DNA of 53,599 nucleotides, taken from the IMG/VR virus record IMGVR_UViG_3300044954_000264, positions 1 through 53,599 of that record. The stretch is one strand, 5' to 3'. The stretch is from a virus. The translations under genes and the position numbers were made by a program. The notes under the pieces were generated by a model. It did not search any database. It saw only the letters and a program-made list of their open reading frames with translations, and had not been told where the DNA came from. Position 1 is the first letter of the stretch; each line of letters begins with the position of its first letter. Shown here in pieces: positions 1 to 7,754 of this stretch.

Positions 1-2
1 GC

Positions 3-839
3 AGAAGCTTTGCTATTCAAAAAGCTGGACCTCCCTCGCAGTCAAATGAAGGCACTGTAACAAACTACCACAACAGATTTGCCAGAATAAAATACAGTCC
101 AGCAGGATTTTCCCTAACCGGAACTCTAAGTGCAAAAAATACTCCTGGTCCAATTACAGGCTCAGATGAACTTGTTATTTGCGGAGGCGGCACAGATGCC
201 CTTCCAACCTACACTCAGTTCGTACCCGCGCTTGCAGAAGCATCAAACGGCTCCACTGCAATTTGGCACTGCATAGCCCAAACGACTGGAAACTATGGTT
301 TCATGCTTCTAGGTCAGTTTGGCTTTAACGTAATGTCTGTCTTCGGCCTTGACCCAGTTCTTACTGTAAATGCAGACGACACAGAACCGTATGTGGTTTA
401 TAGATCGTTTAACAACGCAAGTTTTCCTCTTGATAACATTGGTAATCTTGGAAGCATGGTAGATACCTCTGCCGGTATAAATTCCTTTAATAAGTGGACT
501 TGGGTTAGAAGAGGTCAGACAGACCAAAGAAGTGGCTCGATTTGTGGTGGTCTTTCCTACAACTACTTTAACCAGGACACTATAATAACTGCTGGTGGAA
601 TTGGAAGACCGCCAACAAAAACAGGTGTATTTTTACCCTTGTATTATGTTTGTTCGCAGTCAAACTTGGCAACAAGTAGCTTTAAGGGAATTTCTACCCT
701 TTTTAAGGTAGCACATCCTGCTGCCGTTCCGTTTACGCCGACACAAATGACATTCTCTGTATTTTCTTTGTATGACACTGCCATGGTTGGCAAGGGAACT
801 GTGATGCCATGGTTTGGCATAAAGTATGATGCCTATTAA
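3..839 (+). CDS. Fibre-like virion protein, 5' end outside the window
   Basis: The reading frame is open from base 3, so this is the C-terminal part of a longer gene; the first internal ATG (303) is not the start. It ends with TAA. The product is rich in Gly, Ser, Thr and aromatic residues, as in beta-rich phage surface proteins. It is a paralogue of the next gene: both share a segment around 'G(I/V)S(T/S)LF' and a C-terminal 'V(M/F)PWFGI', as well as an upstream 'F.LTG(T/S)' followed by 'GP(I/L)(T/V)TGS'-like residues. I infer a tail fibre, tail-tip or capsid-surface protein; no receptor-binding or enzyme motif is visible. Only 26 bases separate it from the next gene, consistent with co-transcription. 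Confidence 0.6.
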   Translation, partial: RSFAIQKAGPPSQSNEGTVTNYHNRFARIKYSPAGFSLTGTLSAKNTPGPITGSDELVICGGGTDALPTYTQFVPALAEASNGSTAIWHCIAQTTGNYGFMLLGQFGFNVMSVFGLDPVLTVNADDTEPYVVYRSFNNASFPLDNIGNLGSMVDTSAGINSFNKWTWVRRGQTDQRSGSICGGLSYNYFNQDTIITAGGIGRPPTKTGVFLPLYYVCSQSNLATSSFKGISTLFKVAHPAAVPFTPTQMTFSVFSLYDTAMVGKGTVMPWFGIKYDAY

Positions 840-865
840 TTAACAATTAAATAAAAGGATAACAA

Positions 866-2296
866 ATGGCTTGGATAACGGCATCTCTAGACACGGGATT
901 TTACGTAGGAAATACAATAAATCTTACTACGGAGTCTTCTGCTACTTCTGTTTTGTGGAAATGGAAATCTCTTCTAAAGACAGCGGGTTGGTATGTAGCA
1001 GCCTCTTGGAATGGTTCTTCTGGGGCGAAGGGCGAGGACATTTTAACTTCTTCTGTAACAAATATTCCGCTTAACTCCTGGTTTGTTATTTCCCAGCCTT
1101 CCTCTAGTAGAAGTTACCATGTAGCAAAAGGTAGCTCGCTGGAGACTTACCGTGTGAAATATTCTTCTACCGGATTTGACCTCACCGGGTCTGTAACCGC
1201 TCAGTACCCTGGGCCTCTTGTAACCGGTTCTTCTGCAATGAGAAGAATTTCTGATGGCTCAGTAATGAGAATCGACGGAGAGATCGTAATTTTGTCAAAC
1301 GGTCTTGACAGTTCTCCAAACTTTGTCAACAACCCATTTGGAACAATAGCTTCTGGTACCCATGTTGTTCACATAGCAGCACAAAACACAGATCCCTATA
1401 TGTTTTACGCTGTCAACTACCACAGCGCCTCAACTGCTGCCCAGCCAAGACTATATCCGTCTGGTGTATTTTGGCTTGACTGCATGGAACCAAGTTCAAG
1501 AGTAACAGGATTTGACCCGTATATAACATATTTCAGGATTCCTGGTGGTGGCTATTTCCCAATGATCGTAAGAGCTTTGTTAAATGGTGGTCCTGGTGAT
1601 GGCACGTCAGGATTTTCGTCCATGTTGAATCAAACCGCTTCTTTCTCGCAAAATACTTACGGACCATTCTCATATTCAAATCTAGCCGGCAACCCAGGAA
1701 ACATCGGTACAAACGGTATAGGTTATCAAATACCAGGAGGCATAGATCAATCGTCCTATGCAATTTCTGGAGTCAACCTTAATCCATATAATGGGAAAAT
1801 AGAACTATTTCCTGCTATTGCCGCGACCGAAGGAAGATGGGCAAGTAACCTTAGCTGTCCAAGAGACTCGGGATACAAAGGGGTTTCTAGTCTCTTCATG
1901 TGGAAAGGTACAAACAAGCCATCTTCTGACGTAGCCCTTCAACACGGCTACAGTCTCACAGGTTATACTTTGTCTGTAAGTTCCTCAAGCTCATTAGACT
2001 GGCTTGTTTTGTCAGACTCGGTATTTCCGTGGTTTGGAATTACTCCTTCTGGCACTACAGAAAATGCTAGCGCCATGTTAGGAATTTCTGCAAGTCTTTT
2101 GTATGCCACATCTTCAAATTGGTTTTCTGGAACCATGTTATATGGAGTAGATGACTCTGCCTTTATGACAACGACAGTTGTGGGTTCTACCGGGTCTATT
2201 CTTTACAGAGGAAGAGTAGGGGCGAACTATGTCTACAACGTAGGAACGCCGCCCGCTGGAGCCGTGGACGTTGTTATCGTTAAAATAGGAAATTGA
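866..2296 (+). CDS. Fibre-like virion protein, paralogue of the preceding gene
   Basis: A 476-residue protein rich in Ser, Gly, Thr and Tyr, with no signal peptide and no recognisable enzyme motif. It shares with the preceding gene the segment KGVSSLF and the C-terminal motif VFPWFGI, so the two arose by duplication. The start at 866 is supported by an AAGG ribosome site about 7 bases upstream. The stop TGA overlaps the TTG at which the following Nudix reading frame can begin. The composition and pairing suggest a tail fibre or other surface-exposed virion protein; the precise role is not determinable from sequence alone. Confidence 0.6.
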   Translation: MAWITASLDTGFYVGNTINLTTESSATSVLWKWKSLLKTAGWYVAASWNGSSGAKGEDILTSSVTNIPLNSWFVISQPSSSRSYHVAKGSSLETYRVKYSSTGFDLTGSVTAQYPGPLVTGSSAMRRISDGSVMRIDGEIVILSNGLDSSPNFVNNPFGTIASGTHVVHIAAQNTDPYMFYAVNYHSASTAAQPRLYPSGVFWLDCMEPSSRVTGFDPYITYFRIPGGGYFPMIVRALLNGGPGDGTSGFSSMLNQTASFSQNTYGPFSYSNLAGNPGNIGTNGIGYQIPGGIDQSSYAISGVNLNPYNGKIELFPAIAATEGRWASNLSCPRDSGYKGVSSLFMWKGTNKPSSDVALQHGYSLTGYTLSVSSSSSLDWLVLSDSVFPWFGITPSGTTENASAMLGISASLLYATSSNWFSGTMLYGVDDSAFMTTTVVGSTGSILYRGRVGANYVYNVGTPPAGAVDVVIVKIGN

Positions 2297-2865
2297 CAAA
2301 GTTATTTATGGGCAACGGTAATAAAGGCCATAAAGTTCTTTCGAGGAAGAAAATTAAAATCCGAGACAAGGACTCGGGTTATGAGAAGAACATTACTCTC
2401 AAGACCATAAAAATGCCAAATGGTCTGGAAGAGGATTTCTTTATTGACAACGACAAACATTCTGTACAGGTCTTCGCCATAACCGAGGATGAAGAACAGG
2501 TTATTTGTGTTACTCAGTTTAGACCTGGTGCAGAAGAAATAATGTTAGAACTTCCTGGTGGTGGACTTGAGGATGGAGAAGACGCCGCGAAGGCAGCCTC
2601 AAGAGAACTAAGAGAAGAAACGGGGTATACCGGAAATCCACCGGTTCATTTATCCTCCCCAGAATATTCCCCGTATAACACGGGTATTAGGCACATGTAC
2701 ATGATAACTGGGTGCAAAAAAACTGAGAAACTTGACTTGGACCCAAACGAATTTGTAAAGGTCGAAGTTATTCCCATGGATAAGTTCAGAAAGCTCATGC
2801 AGGAGGGCAAGGTGAGAGGATACGAGAGCGCCTACATGGGACTGGATAAACTTGGAAAACTTTGA
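2293..2865 (+). CDS. Nudix hydrolase, ADP-ribose pyrophosphatase-like
   Basis: Carries a complete Nudix box (G-x5-E-x7-REUxEExGU) at about residues 90-112: GGLEDGE, seven residues, then RELREETGY. The Nudix family hydrolyses nucleoside diphosphates linked to another moiety (ADP-ribose, NADH, capped RNA and others) using Mg2+ bound by the box glutamates. Length (190 aa) and the SPEYSPYNTG segment after the box suit ADP-ribose pyrophosphatases, but substrate cannot be fixed from this. The start is uncertain: TTG at 2293 overlaps the upstream stop, and ATG at 2308 (MGNGNKGHK) is an alternative; neither has a well-spaced ribosome site. In this phage it could clear ADP-ribose made by NAD-consuming enzymes (inference). 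Confidence 0.85.
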   Translation: MTKLFMGNGNKGHKVLSRKKIKIRDKDSGYEKNITLKTIKMPNGLEEDFFIDNDKHSVQVFAITEDEEQVICVTQFRPGAEEIMLELPGGGLEDGEDAAKAASRELREETGYTGNPPVHLSSPEYSPYNTGIRHMYMITGCKKTEKLDLDPNEFVKVEVIPMDKFRKLMQEGKVRGYESAYMGLDKLGKL

Positions 2866-2867
2866 AA

Positions 2868-3137
2868 TCAGACCATGGGCTTGCCTCTAAGCTTGTGAGG
2901 AACTTGTGGTCTAACTTTTCCTGTAAGTGCCCGGATATCAGGTGAATTGTGATGTGCTGCCTTACTTGGCGGGGGCTCTTTGTTTTTGCTGGCCTTCTCG
3001 AACTCCTCATTCAGTCTTTTCATCAACCATCTTCTATAGGTGATTGGAAAATTATAAAAAGTAACCCAGTCCATGCCGAAGTAATAGGCTAGGTTGAAGA
3101 AGGGTTCAAGAATTAGTTGTTCACGATTTTCGTGCAT
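2868..3137 (-). CDS. Small tail-assembly chaperone-like protein overlapping the gp26-like gene
   Basis: An 89-residue protein with 'LAYYFGMDW...FPITYRRWLMKRL' near the N-terminus. This resembles the short helical proteins found after baseplate/tail genes in contractile systems (DUF6760-like: hydrophobic 'aYxFxW' followed by 'RRW'). The C-terminal half is Lys/Pro-rich and probably disordered. Its ATG lies inside the 3' end of the gp26-like gene (17-base overlap, +1 frame relative to it), and a run of seven T on the coding strand lies just upstream of the ATG. It may therefore be made by translational coupling or as a frameshift fusion. It is only 3 bases from the convergent Nudix gene. Role inferred from position and weak motif similarity. 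Confidence 0.5.
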   Translation of the reverse strand: MHENREQLILEPFFNLAYYFGMDWVTFYNFPITYRRWLMKRLNEEFEKASKNKEPPPSKAAHHNSPDIRALTGKVRPQVPHKLRGKPMV

Positions 3138-4041
3138 TTGGCCAAAAAAAGTTTGGCCCCAGTGGAAGAGGCATTACCTCCCAGTGGCCACATGACCCAC
3201 AAGTAAAGTCAAACTTCATATCCATACCAGGTTCTACATCATCCATGTATTGCCTAAGCGCGATGGAGTCTCTGGCTGGCATAAAGGAAATAAACTGAGA
3301 TATTTTGTGCTTATCTGAGATACCGCCGATTGATACAACAGAATGGAGAAGTCTTGTGGTGACAACGTTGTCGTTCTGGACTCCCTTTTTCTTCTTCATC
3401 TCAAGTGCGGCAAGAATTTCCTCTTCTTCTCTTCCGGTAAGGAACTTAAACAAAACTTCCTTTTTGGTCAGCGGAAGAGTAAAGGCGAACTTGTTCACTC
3501 CGGCCTCTACCGGCTGAACTTTCAATGGCTTAATATTCAAGTCATTTAGGTTGACGGAAATTTCGTTCTTGTGCTCGCACTTTGGGCAGTCAATGCTTCC
3601 CTGGTACTCTGACCCGTAACCGAGGATTCGAATAGAAACCATGAGAGCATTTCTATCTCCGCCCACAAGACCCTGTACGTCCACACCCGGGGTAACAATG
3701 CAGGACTTGATAAGTTCACTTATAACCGTGCCTTTTCTGATGAGGGCTCTGGACATAAGAATGTCTTCTTCTCTGGTTGTCATTCCTCTAATTTCCACAT
3801 GCTCTTTCATGTGGAGAGGACTATCTGAGGGGTAAATCGCTCCTCCGCTCGGAAGGGGAACAAGAGCCGTAGGAATATCCAGGCCGAAGTCTCTTTTTAC
3901 AATTTCTTCTCTGGACATGGCCAAGCCCTTGGACATAGCCCAGTTTTTCTCAACGTCCTCTGGGGCAGAAAAAATAGCATTTTTATCTTTTCTGCTTCCC
4001 TCACCGCCGTTGCCATCATCGTTACCAAAATTATCCGACAT
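3121..4041 (-). CDS. Baseplate hub assembly protein, T4 gp26-like
   Basis: 306 residues. The N-terminal 50 are polar; the core carries 'RGMTTREEDIL..R.L...G..I..LI..C' and 'L..GDRN.L....RI.GYG', which are hallmarks I recognise from the T4 baseplate (gp26-like) family. Two Cys pairs, CPKC (about 152-155) and CGSC (about 281-284), could bind one zinc ion. In T4, gp26 acts in assembly of the central baseplate hub. The start is the ATG at 4041; its AGGAG ribosome site sits in the 3' arm of a strong hairpin (4051-4082). The 3' end overlaps a small helical gene, suggesting a coupled pair. Confidence 0.65.
   Translation of the reverse strand: MSDNFGNDDGNGGEGSRKDKNAIFSAPEDVEKNWAMSKGLAMSREEIVKRDFGLDIPTALVPLPSGGAIYPSDSPLHMKEHVEIRGMTTREEDILMSRALIRKGTVISELIKSCIVTPGVDVQGLVGGDRNALMVSIRILGYGSEYQGSIDCPKCEHKNEISVNLNDLNIKPLKVQPVEAGVNKFAFTLPLTKKEVLFKFLTGREEEEILAALEMKKKKGVQNDNVVTTRLLHSVVSIGGISDKHKISQFISFMPARDSIALRQYMDDVEPGMDMKFDFTCGSCGHWEVMPLPLGPNFFWPNARKS
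3144..3150 (-). other. T7 run near gene junction, possible frameshift site
   Basis: On the coding strand, codons AAC TTT TTT TGG near the end of the gp26-like gene form a seven-T run. A +1 or -2 slip here would enter the frame of the downstream small gene, which stays open back through this run. Position at the boundary of a large tail protein and a small helical protein resembles tail-assembly chaperone frameshifts, but this is unproven. Confidence 0.25.
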
Positions 4042-4050
4042 AAAATAAAA

Positions 4051-4082
4051 ACTCCTGATTCACAAAATAGTGTATCAGGAGT
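4051..4082 (-). promoter_or_regulatory. Hairpin that can mask the gp26-like ribosome site
   Basis: Nine perfect base pairs (4051-4059 with 4074-4082), one mismatch, then three more pairs around a six-base loop. Read on the minus strand, the 3' arm contains AGGAG and is followed by TTTTTATTTT and then the ATG of the gp26-like gene. The element therefore looks like an intrinsic terminator and also buries the ribosome site, so it could act as an attenuator or translational switch. Confidence 0.5.
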
Positions 4083-4131
4083 AAATACAAATGTCTTTTA
4101 GTTTCGAACTGGATGAAAAATAGATAAAATA

Positions 4132-4473
4132 TTACAAAAGTTTAGAAAAATCTGAAAGTTCTTCTGTGGAAGCCATTTCCTCTGGCTTATCTTGTTTCTC
4201 TGTGGGCATTTTACTTTCTAACTTAGCTACACTTGCTTTCAGGAGTTGAAGCGCCTTTTCTTTATCTCCCCCGGTTGCCTCCAGGGCGGTCATTATAACA
4301 AGCCATGAACCTCTGAGTTTGCCCATCTTAAGAAGAAGACGCATGTTTTCCCAGTCTACAGGTTGCTCCGACTCAGATACCAAACCGATAATACCAGATG
4401 AAGATAAATTTTTACTAACAGTTTCGTTTATAATGGATTTTAATTGCTTGAGGGATATCTTCATGGTAGTCAT
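4132..4473 (-). CDS. Small virion-type protein with putative capsid-targeting N-terminus
   Basis: 113 residues, function not recognised. The N-terminus MTTMKISLKQLKSIINETVS is an amphipathic helix that recurs, with variation, in many proteins of this window (for instance at 6965-7753, 24284-24643 and 30836-31321). It contains IxE (INE) of the kind cleaved by T4 gp21-type proteases. The rest has a helical segment (LLLKMGKLRGSWLVIMTALEATGG) and an acidic, Lys-rich tail. It lies among tail and baseplate genes. Being an internal head protein is an inference from the shared N-terminus; a tail role is possible. Confidence 0.55.
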   Translation of the reverse strand: MTTMKISLKQLKSIINETVSKNLSSSGIIGLVSESEQPVDWENMRLLLKMGKLRGSWLVIMTALEATGGDKEKALQLLKASVAKLESKMPTEKQDKPEEMASTEELSDFSKLL

Positions 4474-4479
4474 ATTAGG

Positions 4480-5148
4480 TTATTGTTTTTTTTGCTGGGC
4501 AAGTATTGCCATTATTTGCTGAAGTTGGTCCTCGGAGGCGTTTGCAAGCATCCCAGAAATGTCTGCTTTTGACGGAGGCTTATTTTGGGTTATAGGCTCC
4601 TGTTCCTGTCCCTTTCCCTTGGCGAGGGCAGCCTGCTGCGCAAGGGGTCGGCCGGCAATGGTTTTTCCTGGGTCCTCGCCGGGCTCTGGCTGCGTTTCCG
4701 GGAAAAGAGGGGCGGCGGTAGAGGATGGAGGCTCTGGAGCTTCTAAGGAAGTAGGGTCTTCATACCCGCCTTTTTGGGCCCAGGCTGCCTTTCGGTCAAA
4801 ACCTCCTTTTTTGGCCGCGTACCCAGGCAGGGCCTCATCTAGGTCTCCGCCACGTTCTTCCCTGTATTGTTTTTCTGCTTGGATTTCGGACCAAACATAA
4901 TCCAGAATATTTTCCCTTGTCACAGGGTCCTGAAGGAGGTTTTTCAGAAGACTGACAATTGCCTCGTCAGACCAGCCTTCCTGCATGAGCCAGTGGATTG
5001 CTTCCCTAACTTCTTCTCTTTCTGAGTCGCTTTGTAGAAATAAAAGTTCTGGATTTATTTTTTCATCCTCGTAAGGAACAAGCTTTTCCTTAATGACCGA
5101 ATTAATTCCGGCAAGCTTTTTCCATCTTTCTACCAAAAATATAGTCAT
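4480..5148 (-). CDS. Hypothetical protein with Pro/Glu/Gln-rich tail
   Basis: 222 residues, not recognised. The N-terminus MTIFLVERWKKLAGI is short, basic and amphipathic; residues about 40-95 are predicted helical (…EAIHWLMQEGWSDEAIVSLL), and the C-terminal half is low-complexity, rich in Pro, Glu, Ala and Gln, ending in LQQIMAILAQQKKQ. It sits between the tail tube gene and a small protein of the putative capsid-targeted type, six bases upstream of the latter, so the two are probably co-transcribed. The disordered tail and position suggest a virion or assembly protein, without further evidence. Confidence 0.5.
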   Translation of the reverse strand: MTIFLVERWKKLAGINSVIKEKLVPYEDEKINPELLFLQSDSEREEVREAIHWLMQEGWSDEAIVSLLKNLLQDPVTRENILDYVWSEIQAEKQYREERGGDLDEALPGYAAKKGGFDRKAAWAQKGGYEDPTSLEAPEPPSSTAAPLFPETQPEPGEDPGKTIAGRPLAQQAALAKGKGQEQEPITQNKPPSKADISGMLANASEDQLQQIMAILAQQKKQ

Positions 5149-5190
5149 AGCGATAAACCTATGCCCAAACGAGGCACGAAAAGAAGGATA

Positions 5191-5679
5191 TTAGTAGCTC
5201 AAAACCGCGTTATCAAAACGAATCGTCAAGGAAATCTCGGTCTGGTCGCTACCTTCATAGGTAACGTCATTAAAGTTTGCCTCTTGCACCCAGGCACCCT
5301 TGATGTCCCAAAGCTGGATTACGGTACCCACTGGGTCAAGCATTTTAAGCTGAATGTCTCTTTTGTAGAAGTCTGCGTAACCCGATCTACCGGTAACGGA
5401 CTCAAAGCACAATCTAATCCACTCCATGACCTGTTGGGAACCAGAAGGGGCGATGGCATCATGCAGGGTCACTGCCATGCTACCAAAGGTAGTTTTTCCT
5501 GCAAGGTACCTGGTTGAGTTAATCCAGTTAATTGCCACTTCTTCCGTGGTAATCGTTGGTCTTGCGGCAGTTTTAACCAAGAAGGCATCCACGCCCTCAA
5601 TTGCTAGGACGAACTGCCTTTTAGCAATATTTTGGAACTTTGTTGGGAGCATTTCTGTTACATCGAGAGTCGTTGCCAT
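5191..5679 (-). CDS. gp19: Tail tube protein, T4 gp19-like
   Basis: 162 residues, the usual length for T4 gp19. Tube-family features include an N-terminal 'P.KFQNIAKRQFVLAIEGVDAFLVKTAARPTI', a central 'GSMAVTLHDAIAPSGSQQVMEWI', and the C-terminal 'VTYEGSDQTEISLTIRFDNAVL'. The protein polymerises as stacked hexamers inside the contractile sheath and forms the DNA conduit. In T4 the tube gene follows the sheath gene; here a GIY-YIG endonuclease and small genes separate them. A clear ATG at 5679 is used. Confidence 0.9.
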   Translation of the reverse strand: MATTLDVTEMLPTKFQNIAKRQFVLAIEGVDAFLVKTAARPTITTEEVAINWINSTRYLAGKTTFGSMAVTLHDAIAPSGSQQVMEWIRLCFESVTGRSGYADFYKRDIQLKMLDPVGTVIQLWDIKGAWVQEANFNDVTYEGSDQTEISLTIRFDNAVLSY

Positions 5680-5696
5680 ATTATTTTTTTATCCTG

Positions 5697-6524
5697 TTAG
5701 GTTATTCTTAAATATTCGAGCAATGAAGATTTATCAGAATTACTATATTTCCATGCAAACCCGCCAGTTGAAGGACTTTTGCCGGAAAGTACTCTGCTGA
5801 TATTTGTTATTTTTAGACTAAGTTCGGCTTCTTTTATTGATGGCCAAATTGCTATCAGCGTTGATTTGTCTTTTGACCATTGCTCTATAGAAACACACCT
5901 TCTTTGAAGGTTACCAATACATTTATTTCTAAAAGAAGGATCTAACCATTTTTCTTTTATTTTTTGGCCATATTTTTTTCTACGTTCTTTATTTTTCCAA
6001 ATTTTTGTGCTATTGGCACTTACTATGTTTTTATGCTCTTGAGATTTTAAAGTTTTATTTCTAGTCTCACGATATTCTTTTTTATATTCGTCTGTTTGAT
6101 TTTTCCAAAAATTCTTTGCCGCTGCAGATTTCTTTTGTTTTGTTTCTTCTTGATTTTTAGTTCCATGTCCCTCTCTTGATATCGCTCTATCACAGAGATT
6201 GTAGCATTGATTTCCATTATCAAAATAAATTTTAAGCCATTTTTCTTCGGTCTCAAGCCTTTGTTCTCGGGTTGAATTCGGCATGTTTTCCAGAATATGA
6301 AACTCTAGGAAATCGTCATGTCCAAGTTCTTGTTTGCACTTATTGAAATCGGCTTGAAGAAATTTATTTTGGTGTTTGTTGTTTTTCAAGGAACTAAAGT
6401 GACCTGTATTCCACCTAGTTTTAAATCTTTTACAACTTCCAATATAAGTTCTCCAATTATGGTTGTTGAAGATTATGTAGAGGCCGGAAGATTTTGATAA
6501 GCCATTATAGTTGAATTGTGCCAC
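5697..6524 (-). CDS. GIY-YIG homing endonuclease
   Basis: 275 residues. GLYII (about 14-18) and TYIGS (about 26-30) form the GIY-YIG core, followed by the basic 'R..RW..GH' segment and 'F.E..ILE.M'. The middle is very Lys-rich. The C-terminus (W.S..EA...L.I..IS.VL.GKS..TGGFAWKYS) matches the NUMOD1-type DNA-binding repeat of homing enzymes. It is a free-standing gene between the tail tube gene and a small gene; its AT-rich composition differs from its neighbours. A second, related enzyme lies at 18445-19353, and the two share a 52-base identical stretch. It would cut an allele lacking it and spread by recombination. Confidence 0.88.
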   Translation of the reverse strand: MAQFNYNGLSKSSGLYIIFNNHNWRTYIGSCKRFKTRWNTGHFSSLKNNKHQNKFLQADFNKCKQELGHDDFLEFHILENMPNSTREQRLETEEKWLKIYFDNGNQCYNLCDRAISREGHGTKNQEETKQKKSAAAKNFWKNQTDEYKKEYRETRNKTLKSQEHKNIVSANSTKIWKNKERRKKYGQKIKEKWLDPSFRNKCIGNLQRRCVSIEQWSKDKSTLIAIWPSIKEAELSLKITNISRVLSGKSPSTGGFAWKYSNSDKSSLLEYLRIT

Positions 6525-6558
6525 ACAGTTAAGTATTTAAGTCAGGGCACGTTTCTTC

Positions 6559-6930
6559 TCAAATCCACTCAAAACCAAGCACTTCCATAATGCTGCCTGC
6601 AAGAGATTGGGCATTTTCGCAAATATCGGTAAGGTCTGGGTCCTCAGATGCGCAAGTTGCAAGGGCCTCAATAACCTGCTTCATTCCTTTCACCGTAGAC
6701 ATTGACTTCTGAGCTATCTCAGGGTTAAGTCCTGCCATTTCCATGGCAACCTTGAAAGAAACGGCATCCTGACCTTTTAGGTCCATGTGCCACCCGTCTG
6801 CAAGGGCAATCTCAAAAAGGTCATCGGAGGGCATAACGCCCCAGGTCATGCTGGCAAGATAGCCTTCTGGCATCTCGCTTATGAGATGCCGAAGTTCCTT
6901 GATAGAATTTTTTCTTGGTGTTCCAGTCAT
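6559..6930 (-). CDS. Hypothetical small protein
   Basis: 123 residues, unrecognised, acidic. The N-terminal stretch NSIKELRHLISEM is a short amphipathic helix with an IxE site, similar to the putative capsid-targeting motif of neighbouring genes. The rest appears to be a compact helical domain (GYLASMTWGVMPSDDLFEIA, then VSFKVAMEMAGL and MKQVIEALATCA). It lies between a homing endonuclease and another protein bearing the motif. I see no enzymatic motif. The ATG at 6930 is used. Confidence 0.5.
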   Translation of the reverse strand: MTGTPRKNSIKELRHLISEMPEGYLASMTWGVMPSDDLFEIALADGWHMDLKGQDAVSFKVAMEMAGLNPEIAQKSMSTVKGMKQVIEALATCASEDPDLTDICENAQSLAGSIMEVLGFEWI

Positions 6931-6964
6931 ATATGTTTCTTACATGTCTTTTTGGCTTAAGGTC

Positions 6965-7753
6965 TTACCCGCCATACTTCTTTTTCCATTCGTAATATTC
7001 AGGAGTACCAACCCGGGGTTGAGGTGGTTTTCCTTTAGGTCCTGGGCCCGCTGCCGGCGTAAGTGCATCTCCGGTTTTTGGGTCAACCCAGGAACCAGGC
7101 GGGTTGGCTTGCGCAGGGTCGTGCTTCATAAGACCAACGGGCTGGCGTGCAGGAGTAGGGCGGTTAGATGGCGCATAAGCCGAGCCTGCTTCATCAACCT
7201 CTCCTCTATCTCCAGCAAAATGTCTTTCACCCTGAGGAACCCCAAGACGATCCTCAAGTCTTTTAATAAGACCTCTGAGAGTAGCTCTACCGCTCTTTGT
7301 GGTTCCAAGGCGGTCCAACATGGTTTTTGCATGTTCTAGCTCTGACTTGGAGGTTTCTTCCCATCCCTTAACAGAAGGATGTGTACCCATGGCGATATCA
7401 TAGGCTTTTTCTCTTTCCTCTGGGGTTTTTACGGGTTCTTCCGATGTACCCAAGGTAGAAGACATCATTTCTTCTTCCCCTGGCTCAAACTCGGTTCCCC
7501 ACTCATGGCCCATTTCCTTGAGTTTAAGAGACATAGCCTCCTTAACCATTCCACGGAGTTGTTCCACTGTGATTTTTTGAACACCCGCACTTTCATTGGC
7601 CTTTTTCTTGTCGTCTTCGACTTTTTTGGCGCGTGCGGCAGCAGACTCACCTTGTCTTTTTGAAAGATTAAGAGAAATAGCCTCCTTGACCATTTTTCTG
7701 AGTTCCGCAATAGAAATTTTTGTTACAGTATTTTTGTTGTTGTTTGATGTCAT
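6965..7753 (-). CDS. Virion-type protein with two copies of the amphipathic targeting motif
   Basis: 262 residues, otherwise unrecognised. The amphipathic motif occurs twice: ISIAELRKMVKEAISLNL near residue 13 and ITVEQLRGMVKEAMSLKL near residue 60, joined by a Lys/Ala-rich linker. The rest is Pro/Gly/Lys-rich and probably disordered, except 'SELEHAKTMLDRLGTTKSGRATLRGLIKRLEDRLG', which should be helical. The C-terminus is YYEWKKKYGG. Duplication of the same motif in one protein supports its being a discrete sorting or assembly signal. It ends one base from the gene upstream (7755), so both are likely translated from one message. Confidence 0.6.
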   Translation of the reverse strand: MTSNNNKNTVTKISIAELRKMVKEAISLNLSKRQGESAAARAKKVEDDKKKANESAGVQKITVEQLRGMVKEAMSLKLKEMGHEWGTEFEPGEEEMMSSTLGTSEEPVKTPEEREKAYDIAMGTHPSVKGWEETSKSELEHAKTMLDRLGTTKSGRATLRGLIKRLEDRLGVPQGERHFAGDRGEVDEAGSAYAPSNRPTPARQPVGLMKHDPAQANPPGSWVDPKTGDALTPAAGPGPKGKPPQPRVGTPEYYEWKKKYGG

Positions 7754-7754
7754 T

